This document shows, one piece after another, positions 49,315 to 62,674 of a stretch of DNA of 64,000 bases. Position numbers and translations under genes: made by a program. How positions within the stretch are numbered: the first letter of the stretch is position 1; each line of letters starts with the position of its first letter. This DNA comes from Siphlonurus alternatus (lineage: Eukaryota; Arthropoda; Insecta; Ephemeroptera; Siphlonuridae): contig OX463780.1 in NCBI GenBank assembly GCA_949825025.1, positions 16,031,480 to 16,095,479 on the forward strand, written 5' to 3'. Under the pieces are notes generated by a model. It was given only the letters and a program-made list of their open reading frames with translations, searched no databases and had not been told where the DNA came from.

Positions 49315-50170
49315 GGTGGCAACAGTGATTTTGATAGAAGTTGACGTCATTTGAAATTGTCGTAGCTCAGTCTGTTCTCATCGCAGCATTCATTGCAAAT
49401 TCCTACCTCAGCCAACCAGATTGTAAAGTACGCTACTTCCGTACATGAAAACTTAACTCATAAAGATCAATAGTAGAAAGCTATGAGGAGTTTGCTATTG
49501 TTATACACTTTCTTTTTTTATATATTATATGGCTTGTTTGTAGGTCAAATAGATGAAATGATATTTTCTTCTGAATCAATATTTTATCATTAAAAGAAAA
49601 TTGAATTTTCTTTCTATATATTTTTATTTGTTTTGAACATATAAAATTCAAAATATTAAAGCTTTAATTTATTTTTGTTTTATTTGTGTTTGCAGTTTCT
49701 ATGATTTGCGAAGAAAGAAAGATATACAGAACTGTATTATATAGTTTAGCAATAAATTTATAAAATACGTTGTAGCGGTAGTCCAAACCTCCATGGAGCA
49801 GAGTTATATTATCTTACAATATCTTGTAAATACACATCTCTAAATTTGGCGCAAAGAATTTATGCCTTTGGCAATCGAAATAGATTCCATCATTGAAAGC
49901 AGAGGGATATTAGAGCAGTAATGTAAATGCATAGAGGCAATTTTAAAGCATGGACATTTAAACAGAAGGAGTTAAAGGTCACGTTTACTCAAAATAAACA
50001 TTGGATTATTGAAGCTTCATTCTCGTTCACTGATGTTAAATTACACTGAGGATAATAAATTATATAAAATATCAGAATTTATAAAAATTCATTTATTTCA
50101 TTTTAATGAATCTATTTTTCTTTTCTTATAATATGGAATCCAAGTGTTATAAAACCTGTGCAAATAGAAA
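49315..50170. other. AT-rich intronic filler
   Basis: One exact CRE (49342-49349). Otherwise no feature recognised. Confidence 0.45.

Positions 50171-50173
<3 letters not shown>

Positions 50174-50222
<49 letters not shown>
50174..50222 (+). repeat. (GA)n microsatellite, 49 bp
   Basis: Pure GA run directly ahead of a GC-richer island. Confidence 0.98.
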
Positions 50223-50228
<6 letters not shown>

Positions 50229-50600
50229 TCCCGTGGCGAGAACGAGGTATGGACAAGGGAATGGGCACACAGTACGTGCCTGGACTGACTGACCACAGTG
50301 CACCATAGAACCTGTGCTAGACTGGTTGCAGAAAATCTTTGAACAACTCGTTTGCTCGCTCAACAGCAATATCTCATAGCTCTCTGTGGTGGCTAGCTGG
50401 TTTGCTATCTTTAGCTTGGGTTTGCTTTCCGCCCGCCGCGGCTGCTGCTGCTGTACTCCACACGCGGGATGGTCCGTGCCAGCCATACAACACACTGGTG
50501 TGTATGGAGGCTGCCGCCCGCCGGGATGTGTGTACCATGACAGCTGTTCTCGTGCACCCAATAGTACTCGCCGCTACGTGTATACCGCGCAAACAACCAA
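50223..50600. other. GC-richer intronic island with overlapping ORFs on several frames
   Basis: One of the most GC-rich stretches of the intron (CCGCCCGCCGCGGCTGCTGC, GGAGGCTGCCGCCCGCCGGG). Open frames of 77-149 residues exist in several frames on both strands, the expected result of few A/T-rich stop codons rather than of coding. None resembles a known protein. A non-coding exon or enhancer is possible. Confidence 0.3.
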
Positions 50601-50604
50601 AAGT

Positions 50605-53375
50605 AACATGGAAAAATAAAAGAAACAAACAAAATAAAAATTTGTGTCATTTTTTTTTAGTAATTCCTCAAGAAATTTTATACCATCGGTATGCATGTTG
50701 AATGATATGGAAAATTTAAATCGAAACGAAATAATTAAGTTCCAAAATTTATAAATACACCGTAAACATTAAAAAAAATCATATTTACAACTAACGTACA
50801 GAAAATATCTTAATCAATCTAGTATTATATGCTGAGTGCTTCGTTTTTTTGAAAAAAATTATTGAAATTATTTTATTTTATGTGTATATAAGTTATATGT
50901 GAATCTGTGTACATAAATTAATTAATTTCTTCTCTCTAGTGAAAGAAAATATTTTAATATTGATTTTAATATATGACGAAGAAACTTTTTTTCTTTTTGT
51001 AAATACCGCCAAGGAAATGATTGAGAGTGATTGCAAACTTTTTTATATTTATATAAAAAATCATTTTCTAATTGGAGAACTTCGAAGCAAAATAAATAAT
51101 AAATATAAACTATTCCTATCAGAAAATCGTTTTTATTTAATTTTGTAGCATGAAATTATAAAACATAAAGTTTAGCCAAACTACTTATGAAATTTTTAGA
51201 TTTCAATAAAGTTATAATGTGATGAAAATTTTTCTTGTAAGTTAAACTTGACAAACGTCTTTGAGGGAGTCAAGAAAATTCATTTGGTTGAATTATTATA
51301 TCTTTATCTTTTATACATTCCAGCAAACTCCAGGATACTGTGCTGTGAGTTAGCAGGGGTCTTGAATTTTAATTAAGTGGGTTAAATATATGACAAGATA
51401 TTCAAGGAACGCGTCACCACTCCATTAGCATCATGCCAAAGTGAAAAGAAGCTTTCATAATACGAGGGAAGAAAGTTAATACAATACAATGCTGATGCAG
51501 CAGCAAAATAAAATTTACTATACGTCAGGATATGATGGTAAAAAATAACACTATAAGATTGAAGAGCAAAAGGACTCAAATGTATTTATTATCTTCAATG
51601 TACTTGATCTAATAATTACAATAATACTCTCATGAAGTGGAAATTTAACCATTAACCTGAAATATTAAAATTAAATAATTTTTAAAACACTATATGACAA
51701 AAAAATACAAGAAACCGATTGAAAATCTCACTATATTACAAAATAGTACAAAATTTATTTGTATTTTACATTGTTTGTGATTTTTTTAAATAATTTTGTA
51801 CCTTAACTTGAACTCTGAAAAGGATATATTTGTAATGAACTTTATTGTATATTTCAACCTTAAAACATTTAGTACCAGATTTAGTACTTGATATAATGCT
51901 GGAATTTGATATAAATTTTACTAATAAAATTATCTAGGTTAAAATCTTTACTCATATCAGTTCTCTATTAATGCTCCTCCCTATAGTAATTTAGATAATG
52001 TACTATTAATTTTTTATCCAATTTTAAGCTCTTCATTATAAATAGTTCACAACCGTACTAATTGAATTATTTTTACGTTTTAATTGATGGGAAGGAAACA
52101 GTGATTTATAGCTTTATACCTGCAGGATGCTATCAATTAACAAGCTGTATATTATAAGCAGAAGAGAAGGTTAGATGAGACACTAGGGGGCTAGTAAGGT
52201 AAAATGAATGTGATGATTCAATTAGTAAGATTATGATGGCAATACGAAAACGTTCCACTGTGTGGCCACCAAGAGGCAGACTGGTAGCAATCTCGCTACA
52301 ATTGCATGTTTTGTTATTAGGCTAATCAGAAGCAGCATACACTATACATCCCGCCCCCTTTTGCAGCCGCAACATAACTCCCCTCTTCCTTTTATTTGCC
52401 AAATTAACCGGTACACCTTTGTACATACGGACACAATGTTTATGCGCAATTCGCTCTCTCTCTCCCCCCCCTAGGGTCCTAGGTAATGTATACAATTAGT
52501 TTGTAGTACCAATTGATTATATTTTTATCATAAGTATTAAACTGTAATTAAATATCTTTATGTATATTATTCATTTATTAATTACAAATAAACGATTTTG
52601 ATTACATTCATACATATAACACTTTTAATTATTGATAATTTTATGTATATATTTGTGTGTATATAATTTTTTATTTATTTTGTATTGAATTAAAATATTG
52701 ATGGCTTATAGTTATGGTTCTAAAATATATTTTATTATACTGTTATTGCTTGCGTAATGGGAGAAATAAAAAATAATATTTTAATGATACAATAACGCAT
52801 ATTTGATTAATGTAATTAATTTCTATTTCATATTTTTTAATTACATCTTATTTATGTTTAAAATATAACGTTATACGTAGGAGATTCATTGATTTTAGTA
52901 TTATAGATATTGTATTCAGTTTATATATATTATACACACACACACCAAAGAGTATTGAAATTTAACCCAGATGTTTTCTTTATGCATACTGAATTTGATC
53001 TGCATACTTGTTTTGTTTAAAAATGAAAATTTAGTCCATACAAAAATAAAATAAGCACTGATAAAAAAAATACACATTTTTATTGTTGCATGTATTTGGT
53101 TTAATAAACATCATTTTATTTGGTCACTGTAGCATAATAAATATCCTTCATGATTGACGTATTTATTTTGACAAAATAAACATGCGTACTAACAGGTTGT
53201 TTATTGTAAATTGAAATTATAAGCCTTCCTATATTATAACAATAATACACAAAAATCAATACTTATAGTATTTTCATCTTCTATATATTATATTGAGATA
53301 TAGTATTTCGTAATCATTTGTTATTGTTATAACGTTTTTCTAAAGATGATATATAATAAAGTATGCACGAAGTTT
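50605..53375. other. AT-rich intron with small islands
   Basis: Mixed patches at 51290-51580 and 52250-52485 (the latter with CATCCCGCCCCCTTTTGCAGCC and a short CT/C run). No protein or RNA gene recognised. Confidence 0.4.
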
Positions 53376-53379
53376 CTAT

Positions 53380-54030
53380 TGACAAGTAGTCGCAAAGGAG
53401 CTCAGCAGTTAGGGCATATGAAGCGGCGGCTCTCGTCTGTTAGTAGGGGGGGATCGATCGTCGTTGAGGCCGCCACAGCCGTTTGTTAAACGTTGGCTGG
53501 TAGATAACAGTCGGCGGCATGGTGTTATTCCGGCTGGGCAAACTACCGCGGAGGCGGGTGTGGTGGTCTACTGAAGTCAGCAAGCGAGCTGGCGAACAAA
53601 GAATGCATGGCTATCCTACTGCTGGCAACAACAAAACATTCTCGAGGGTTATAGTTGGTAAGACCCACCGCAATCACAACAAGTCTTGGTCCAACACCAG
53701 AGGGACACACCCCGTTCAAGTCATTGCTCCTACAAATTGAAATTTCTACTTTCGTCTTCCATTAGGCATAATTGGTTTTCGTTAAAGTGCACTTGATATT
53801 TTGCTTAGCATGAAAATGTTATTTTATTTATATAAAAGAAAAGATCGAATGATTGCAATTAACCGTGACCGAGTTGGCACACTGCTCGATGTAGTAAGTG
53901 AGTTTTGTAAATGTTAGACGAGTTTGTTTTTGTTATTGCTTTGAAAGTAGTATTTGTAATACAAAAAGTTGTATATATGTATAGTATAAATTTTTGTACA
54001 TGTTTTATTCTTGTTTTCAACTAAAATAAA
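53380..54030 (+). other. Candidate short transcript: GC-rich island, 73-codon ORF, donor-like site and poly-A signal
   Basis: An island at 53395-53745 contains GCGGCGGCTCTCGTCTG and GGCCGCCACAGCCG, then an ATG at 53519 in good context (GGCGGCATGG). The ORF to 53740 gives 73 residues beginning MVLFRLGKLPRRRVWWSTEV; no family recognised. Within it GTTG/GTAAGAC (intron side starting 53658) is a good plus-strand 5' splice site. ACTAAAATAAAAACT near 54023 offers a poly-A signal if the transcript is unspliced. It could be an alternative first exon of the channel gene, a nested gene or a non-coding RNA. Coding is unproven. Confidence 0.3.
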
Positions 54031-54034
54031 AACT

Positions 54035-55889
54035 ATTGAGCTATGCGTTGTGCTGTTTATAAAACTTAACATTATGAAAATATCACATTTTGCATTATAT
54101 ATTTACATTACAAAATATATATATAAAAAAAAGGTAATGAGAGGTAGTCTATGACGTCAATTCTCTTGTAGTCATCGGGGAGATATATAGTAACAAAAAA
54201 TTGAAATAATAGAAAACTTCGCAGTGTGACGTTGCCACATTATCCCAGTCTTATCAGCAATAAATTGTCTACCACGCACAAAAAGTAGCAAGCAACTCAG
54301 GCATTGAAAACAGTACGCAATTGTTTAAAAAAAAATACGTCATTTCCCATTTCACTCTTAAATGAATTACATTTGTAAAAAAAAAAAAAACATCATCCTG
54401 TCAAATAATTTCTTTATATTAGTCTCAAATTGTTTTCCTATAATTTATTTGTGATTGCTAATAATTTTTTACTATTTTTTTATGATAAAGTTTATCATCT
54501 TCAATTTTAAGAAACAAAAATTTTTGTTATCAATATAAATAATCTTTCATCATTTTTATTTCATCAAAATAGGTATTTTCTATTACATTTATTACAAATT
54601 TCATAACAAAAAACCTGCATGATTTTGAAACAGCAAGACTGTAATGCAGAAATTTCTAGCACACTACACAATATGAGGAGGTTATGTAATGACCTTAATT
54701 CGATCACATATGGCTGGCTGGTAGTCACGTCTCGTATTGAATCATGTTCAGAGTGGGTGAAAAGATGAGTAGGAGTGAGATATATATAGAGGGTGGGTGG
54801 GTGGTGGTTAACACAATCCAGAAGGCGGCGGCTCACCAGGCGAAGAGCGTGACAATGCTGCTAACTACGAGCAATCAGATGGACTTGTCACACGCAATCT
54901 GCAACTAGGTACTCTATCGTCCAGCTATAGCCACATGCAGCAGTCAGCATTGCAATTTCTCTACCCTTCTTCTGACTCATCATATTTATCATTGCATATC
55001 TTTTGTAAGATAAAAACATACAATTTAATAGCTTAAAAATTAATTAAAAGTTTTAAACTCAAATATTAGTAAGGATAATATATATTTCATATAAAAAAAC
55101 GACTATATAGATCTACTAGTCAGAATTTTAAGGCGCCACTACCAAAATAAAATTATCTTAACTTGATTGAATTGAACTTGACTAAGATTGAATTGAATTT
55201 ATTGACTTCGGGTTTGTGGAATAAGTAGTCATTGCCCGTATATTTTCTGGAGACAAAATTTTGAGCTCCACATGTTCCATCATTGTATTGCATGAGAAAT
55301 GCATGTTAGGTCCTTTTTAAACTGCATTTCCAATCAATTACATTAATACACTTAATAGTGTATAATATTATTATATGTAACAATTTAATTCAACATTTTC
55401 CAAATATTATTATATTATTTCAAAATATTTTTTGACTGTTCGCTGCCTGCTAAATAAATGACTAATAGGATGTTGAATTGTATATTAAAGTTTAAAAAAG
55501 TTTCATTGCCCTAATATCATTAAATTGTTGTTTTTTTCCTAGTCCCGTACGCGATTATAATGATGTTTAAATTATTCAAAAGCTCATCTGATTAAAGTAA
55601 CAGAGTTGAAAAAGCTTTTGTTATGTTCATTAATATGCATTATCTACCTTCATTCTATAATATTGACTTTTCATAAAACTAGAGACACATATAGATATAA
55701 ACGTTGCATTAATTATTATATTATAATGAAAGAAGATGTAAAATATGAATATTTATAATTTTTCATAATTTATTACCTGTTAAAAATTCTAAATATTAAT
55801 AAGTTGTAAAACTAATAATAAGTCTACAAAGAAAAAAAAAGTTTTAAGTGAATTATTATACGAAACTAAAAAAAAAATGCTAAAATGCG

Positions 55890-55890
<1 letters not shown>
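54035..55890. other. AT-rich intron with one GC-richer island
   Basis: The island at 54650-54960 includes a GGGTGGGTGGGTGGTGG run and GGCGGCGGCTCACC. One exact CRE at 54152-54159. No gene recognised. Confidence 0.4.

Positions 55891-55894
<4 letters not shown>

Positions 55895-55949
<55 letters not shown>
55895..55949 (+). repeat. (GA)n microsatellite, 55 bp
   Basis: Pure GA dinucleotide run in AT-rich surroundings. Confidence 0.98.
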
Positions 55950-55951
<2 letters not shown>

Positions 55952-56286
55952 AATTTCTTGTAAAATTTATAACGAATAACTGAAGCGTTAAACTTTTGTA
56001 ATTTTGTTTATTTCCAAGTTAATATGAATTTTAATTTTTAGTGCAGTTGCAAGAAGTTGCAGTTAAATTTAGTGGCATAGCACAAACACATAATTGCTGT
56101 CCCACTCTTTATGAGTACGTCTGTACATGTGCCAATGTGAATTGAAAAGAATGTACATTTTCTTACGACATAAGTCAGCAATAATAACGTCATAATAAGC
56201 ATTGTTGTCATTTTTGCTTCGGACAGTGTTGCCATGTATCTATTTCTCACAGTCTGTAAATAATTACTATGATTTATAATTCACGT

Positions 56287-56417
56287 TTGTACAGTCGTCA
56301 CCTCAGAAAATTTCCTTTTGCAGCATTGTTAATTAACATGCGCCGTAAGAATAATACATGGCTTGATGATTAACAAGGCTGCAAGTTGTAAATATTCCAA
56401 GGCGACGAGTGTACATA
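56287..56417. mobile_element. Palindromic MITE, family A, copy 3
   Basis: TTGTACAGTCGTCACCTCAG at the left and CCAAGGCGACGAGTGTACA at the right are inverted. The core TTGTTAATTAACATG/GATTAACAAGGCTGC matches the two copies at 6.8-7.2 kb. It lacks their outer GTAAAAA...GTCTATGG segment, so it is either shorter or eroded at its ends. Confidence 0.7.
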
Positions 56418-56419
56418 AA

Positions 56420-57655
56420 ATATTTAAATTCAGATATGTGCAAAATAACAGTTTCAATCTTAATTTTAAGGTAATTAGTACATCAATACATTTTAGGACT
56501 AATTTTATGATTGTAAACACCTCCTGTGTTTAATGCAACCCGCATAGCATCTGATCACGAAAATTTGCCTATCTTCGATTGCAAATTATTTTCGGGCAAA
56601 AAGTACAACTTTGATAATAAATTTTTTTAAACTGAATAGCTGAAACAGGTAGACTACAGGTTAATATGAAATTACATCATATTGTTATCGACAAATTCAA
56701 TCCAATGTGAAAAATCCACGTATAAAAAATTATACATAAATATAAGTGATATATAATGACAAAGCTCTAACATGATATTTTTTCTACTTGCTGTTTATTT
56801 AATACCCACGTTTAAATTATATTCCATAATATATCTAGTTGTAAATAAATTTATTCATGCATTAATTTAGTCCTTTCGTAATTGACGACACGCGATATCA
56901 TTCTGTATTATAGAAAAGAAAAGTGTGAGTTTTAAATAAACACAATTTTAAAAATGGTGCCTATTTTATTATTGCGTGTCTTAATGTGTTGGCCAAATTA
57001 CCGTCACATCAAATTAAAGCTAATACATATGATCAGGTTGAAAACTTAATGTTACTCTGACACTTAAAGATAATTATAATATATTTAATGACGACGGGTT
57101 GCTATATAGTTGCTGCCAATAAACTAATTCAAGCTTGCAGATACGCACGTGTTTCAACTAACCGATTTTCGTGACAATCACACAAATGAATTTATGTACA
57201 CAAATTTGTGAAATAATAATCTTGAACTATTAACTTACACAATTAATCAGTGAATATATATGTATCATTAACTAATATTTAATTTATTTCATGTTGCAAA
57301 AGCTATACAGTCACGCTTCTTTATATAATATATACTTTTTTAGGTTACAAGTTCTTTATTATTATTATTTTATAATTTTATTCTTTATACAGTATTGCTA
57401 TAAGGCTGGAATGCCAGTTTTCAAGGTTTTATTTTGATCACAAGTAATTTATTTGTTCACCATCAGCACTGGTATGTACTAAAAAAATAATCCATATTTC
57501 TAATAGTGTATATTTTTGCTAAAAAAATATGTTTAAACATCAGTTAACCATTACTTCATCCAGATTTTAGCTTCGTTTTTAGCTTCAGCGTTTTTTCCCC
57601 ATGACTGTAAAATAAATATGGTACTTTAAAATAAAATACTACATTTATCTTTTAA
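56420..57655. other. AT-rich intronic filler
   Basis: No feature recognised. Confidence 0.45.
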
Positions 57656-57659
57656 TATT

Positions 57660-57890
57660 TAGCGAAGTGTGTAAATGTTAAATTAGTTGGGGGCGTTGAC
57701 CCATTGAGATTTCCAGGATGGGGTGAACTGTGGGGGGGGTCAAGTGGGTAATTAGCACTGTGGGTAGGCACGGTATGCGGCGGCGATGAGAAATGGTCTT
57801 GGCTCACGCACTGTGTCTTGTGTCACTCCGGAACACGTGTGCTCGCGGACACTCGCAGCAGATTCCCGTACACTCCTGCAAAACATTCTT
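57660..57890. other. GC-richer intronic island
   Basis: G-rich start (GTTGGGGGCGTTGACCC, TGTGGGGGGGGTCAAG), then CGGCGGCGATGAG and GGAACACGTGTGCTCGCGG, with an E-box CACGTG. Three short ORFs overlap in different frames; none is recognisable. Confidence 0.3.
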
Positions 57891-57894
57891 ACAG

Positions 57895-59740
57895 ATATAT
57901 CTTTCATTTTATTTCTGTACTTGGCATCAGAAATATATTTTGCAAAATTATTCATATTCATTTATAATCTACCATAATAAAAATACCGTAGCATGAAACT
58001 AAGATAAACTAGTTAAATACAGTTTAGAATAATTATTATTGTACGTTTTAAAAAAAAAAAAAAAACATATTTGAAACATGTTGATTATACGATTTTTTTT
58101 TTCATGAAAAAAAAACAAAAACACATGGTATATTTTGTTATATTCAAATACAAGTTGCCTGAGACTCAGCGCTTCCCTTTCCCCACTCCATAATTTAAAT
58201 CTGTCTACTCTGACTATGTTATAATGATATAGATGTAGTTAGTATACTAACTTTAATCTGTTGCATTTTGTCATGTATTTTTAAGTTTTGTTTTATGGCA
58301 TATTATATTTCTTTCTTGCCACATTATTTTGTTAAACCGTATGTTTTGACGACATAGTTTATTATCTGATTCTTGGTGGTTGATCATAAATATCATAATC
58401 ATATATGAATGGGTTATGCTTTTTCCATACCACCGTTTGGGATATTCTTTTGTTATTTTTTTGTTCAAAAAAATTTTTTTTTTAATCGCAACTTCTCTCT
58501 ACATAATATATTTTATTACTTAACCGAATTAACAAATATTATTATTAAACATTCATAAAAATGTATCAATATAAGTCAATATTTATATATTGAGGCAAAG
58601 CGGGAAAAAAGTAAGACAAATATACAATCAAATCATACAGAACTTTAAAAAAAAAAAAAAAAATGGTACATTTTTTTTCAATTTTTACATAAGAATTTAC
58701 TTCACTTTAAAAGAATATTTATCTTATAAGAATAAAAAAAGTCATAAGCAGTACAGGAAGAATAATAATATACTTTCAACGTCTGTTACAAACTTTCTGA
58801 TGATGATGTCATTGATGATATTACTCAGGTCATGCACATAATGTACTGTACAATGTAATATTTTTATAAACTAATTGATTTTTTCTGAAATATTGAAATA
58901 TATTTTACAATATACACGTTCAGACTTTCAGAATGTCTGTTTCTCAGCGTTATCAAAAAAAGAAGTACTTGGTTGCACCTACATTTATTCGTTTATTTTG
59001 TTGCCTTAGAGTTGCAATTCTTCAATGTGTATAAAATCTTAATATTTCTGTCTTAACCGGTTAAGATTGGCGTGCTAATGAATTATTTCAGACATAACGT
59101 TTCAAATTTCTCGAGTTGTATAAAAAAATGGGAAGCAGTAGATAAATTATTTCAAGTATTTTTTTTATTGCATAAATTTACATTTTAAAGATTTCGAAGT
59201 TAGTAGTCTCCCGACACGCTCGTCACTCTAGTGTGCGACGTGCCACAATCGAGCTTGCCATCGTAGACACTTTATCACTCTCTGTAGAGTCGTACAGTAA
59301 AATCATTCACCTCTCTCTTTACATAAAATTTTGTACAGGTACATAGAAGTGTCTATGAATAGTGCATGACTAGGCTAAACAAACGTAACACCTGACATAT
59401 GTGAAATCGATATGAAATAAATTATTTATATAAGGAAGAAAAAAAACTGTTAAAAGTACTCCTAAAGAATGCTAATGTACTAGCACTAAAATAAATTTGT
59501 CATATTTTATATTATATGAAAAAATTATTACAAGTTTGTTTCTATTTTTATAAAATATTATAAACGTGAGTCAACAGTTATATATATAAAAAATGCTGTC
59601 ACTCACATGCTTTCCTTTAGTTTATCAGCAGGAAAAGGTCATAAATTAATATCTAAAAAGTCAGATTCCATTGATAATATAAAAGAAGTATATACACAAG
59701 CTAAAAAGGAGCATTCACTAGGCTAGAAATTGCATGAATT
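57895..59740. other. AT-rich intronic filler
   Basis: Mostly A/T with homopolymers. A small mixed patch lies at 59195-59310. No gene recognised. Confidence 0.45.
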
Positions 59741-59744
59741 ATAT

Positions 59745-59970
59745 CGAATCATCTCACTTGTGTGTGGTTTCCCAAGCTTTGGACATCACTTTAAACCCTT
59801 GAAAAAAAGTAGAGGTGTCCGTCCTGGCTTAGGTTTTCCACGGTTCCCTCAGTCTCACTTCAGTGAATGCTGGGACGCGAAACAGGCCGTGGCCACCATC
59901 CTTTCCCTACCTTATCCTTACCCATTACTCCGGCTTGAGCTTCAAGCTCGTAGGATTGTAACCTTGTAAA
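59745..59970. repeat. Insect-type dispersed repeat (SINE/LINE-like fragment)
   Basis: Blocks GGTTTTCCACGGTTCCCTCA, GTGAATGCTGGGACG, CGGCCGTGG-like GGCCGTGGCCACCATCC and TTTCCCTACC follow an order that I remember from a very common repeat in many insect genomes (TTTTCCACGGTTTCCC ... AATGCCGGGA ... CGGCC ... TTCCC). The open frame across it (79 residues) is incidental. Family name not assigned; the recognition is from memory and unverified. Confidence 0.55.
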
Positions 59971-59974
59971 AGAA

Positions 59975-61785
59975 AAAAAAATACATATTTGTATCGATTA
60001 TAAAAGCTCATTCAAACAGTAGTAGTAGTTTTTATTTTACATCAAAGATTGTATTGTATAACTCATAATGTAAGGCGGTTCAACAGTGTGGTTTGTCATC
60101 GCAAAAGCTTAAGGTCTTTATTTGATCCCAGATTTGCCAAAGCTTTGACATGGAAATGCACTAACGCTCTCTGCCATCGCTGCTCCACTTGGTCACGTGG
60201 CTACCTCGATTTCTATTCGGAAATTTACAATCGCAAGGAAAAAAACGTAATCAAAGATCATTATGAAAATTATAATTATTATAAATGGTTTTATATTCAA
60301 AAGTTTTTCACAATTTGTCCATTCGTGTATTATAATCGCTCACAAAGTTGGAACGTTTGAAACAATGCATCAATGCATTGCGGAATAATTTAAAAAAATA
60401 AGAAAAAATTAAAATTTATATTTAAAGTGTATTATAAAAGCAATATAAATATCAACCGAGATTTTGAAAATAAGAGGGAAAATTTTAGAGGCAAATTGCT
60501 TATTAAGCTGCGTTTAAAAATAAAGGAATTAAGTTTTGAAATTTGTAAAACAAGCCTACAATATTTTCATCGTTACAGTTACAGTTTTTATTGAACTTCT
60601 AAATTCTTTGAATTACACAGTTCACTTTGTATACAAGCAGAACCTCTTCGTTAATTAGGACACATTAATATCTTAATTTATACTTTGTACGTTTATTTGA
60701 AAAGAGTGTAATTAGTTAAAAGCTAAACACTGTACCTTAGGATAAAATATTAGGCTGATCGTAATAAATTTTCATTGGCCAGGTACAGAAGTTGTGAGGA
60801 GGTTCAGCAACTTAATCCAATATCAGTGGCCGGGCAAACGACGAGGTTTACGTGTGACCAGCCATACGTGAGATATAGGCCCTGGGAAGGAGGAAGTGGG
60901 GGAAGGTAAACTCGTTGTAAATGTTTACCTGGTCTAGCTACCTTTGCTATAACAACCCACCTCACTTGAAAGTGGAATTTCATACCGCATTACGAGAGGG
61001 ATCGATGATAATAATAGAGACCGTACAAGTTGCTGTGGAAAATATTCAGCTCGCATCACTGGTTAAATGGCATTTAATTTATACAGAATAATAATAATTA
61101 TTCAATATTTATTACAACAGTTTTTTATTATTTCAGGCAATAAAAGCTATTTAATATTTAAAATATTTACTGTCGTAAATTTAATGAATTAAAAATTAAA
61201 TTTCATGTATATTTTCCAACTTGTATGAATGTGAAAAATTAATAATACAATATTATATGGATATTTTATATTTTTCTCAGGATATATTTTATTTAGACTG
61301 TAAAATTTTCCAATCGTCATTTATTCTGAACTGGGCAGCACAATAGCTTTTGCTTCGCAGGTTGCATACATTAAGTATGAGCTAACTTCTTGCAAAAAAA
61401 TAAAATATAGGTTAAGATACACGCTATTGTTCCAAAACTATGAATTTTGTCTTATTTTGAGGGTAAATGACACTGTTCACTAATTTCAGAAGCTCTCTTT
61501 TTTCATTTCCAGTAAGGCTCATTGTCTCATATTTTTACTGTTAAAGATTATCTTTATTAAAACTGTCAAAAACAGGTTTTAAAAGACAAATATATAATGT
61601 TGTGATGTGCATGTAAGGTAGAATATTAAAGACTTTTTTATACTTCCTATATTTCAAATAATGAAGATCTTAAAAATCTTTTAAATTTTACGATCATTTT
61701 AATTTTATATTATCATAAATTGAACTGCTTATTTTAGAGAATGTAATAAATGTATGTTTACATTTTTTTACTCCAAAATTCTCGG
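59975..61785. other. AT-rich intron with one GC-richer island
   Basis: The island at 60780-61050 has AGTGGCCGGGCAAACGACG and GGAAGGAGGAAGTGGGGG. The 103-residue ORF at 60049-60360 has no recognisable domain and an A/T-driven Lys/Asn/Tyr-rich end. Nothing else seen. Confidence 0.35.
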
Positions 61786-61789
61786 GGTG

Positions 61790-62050
61790 TTCTACAGTCC
61801 TATTAAAGCGGCAGCATCCCGGACGTTGAGAATACATGATGACAGTGACGTAGTACGCAGGACGAAGGACGTGTTAGTATGGGCATGGCGCCAGCAGACT
61901 TGGTGGTGAGCTCTTCCGTCTTCTCACCACTGGCTTCTAGTTCAAACGCTTGCTACTGAACGTGTTGAGGAGGAATGTCAAGCTGGCACGTTCCACGCGA
62001 TCCTCTCCCTCTCATTCAACAGGTTCTCCTGTGAACACTCATCGGACTAT
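61790..62050. other. GC-richer intronic island
   Basis: Contains AAAGCGGCAGCATCCCGGAC, CATGGCGCCAGCAGACTTGG and GGCACGTTCCACGCG. No protein or RNA gene recognised; fits the recurring-island pattern. Confidence 0.3.
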
Positions 62051-62508
62051 AGTTTTCCTAGAAATACTTATGGTCTTTGTGATTCTCTCCAAATTCTAGT
62101 GAAATATTATTAAGATTTCATTCTTAAAACTGCCATTTTTACATCATGCTTAAGCTTAAGTAGAGAAGATTTATAATGGAGTGAAAAAAAAATGTTAGAT
62201 GTGAAAAAGATTATGAGTCATACAGAGAAATGTCACACAAACGTGACATGGTTTTTGGATATCCCACAAGACTAATTGTATTTTGTTTAGCTAGTATTAA
62301 GAAATTTGTCAAGAGACAAATTATATGATAAATAGCTAAATAAATCTTAAAATCAAATATAAAATAAAATATAAAATATTTTTACATTAAGAGGATACAA
62401 TTAAAATGAATTCATGAAAGTTGCTATTTAATATTATTGTTGTTTTCTAAATTGATTGTTGAAACTATGGTTTGCGACCCCCTTAATTTTTATTTTTACT
62501 TCTACGTG

Positions 62509-62670
62509 TAAAGCCGGTATTACACGATACAGTTTTTCTAACTATTGAATACAATTTTTCCTTACAAGAAAATTTCATCTCCATACAAACAAATGGAGTT
62601 CAAATTTTCTTGTAAGGAAAAATTGTATTCAATAGTTAGAAAAATTGTATCGTGTGTAATACCGGCTTAA
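62509..62670. mobile_element. Near-perfect palindromic MITE, family K, 162 bp
   Basis: TAAAGCCGGTATTACACGAT and ATCGTGTGTAATACCGGCTTAA are terminal inverted repeats. Pairing continues with only a few changes through TTTTTCTAACTATTGAATAC and TTTTTCCTTACAAGAAAATTT to a small loop. Arm identity is the highest of all hairpins here, suggesting a recent insertion or gene conversion. A TTAA remains at the right border and a degraded GTAA at the left. Confidence 0.87.
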
Positions 62671-62674
62671 TTAA

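Noticed and set aside
50112..50701. Overlapping ORFs of 77-149 codons on both strands
   Set aside because: GC-rich DNA has few stops, and none of the frames resembles a protein.
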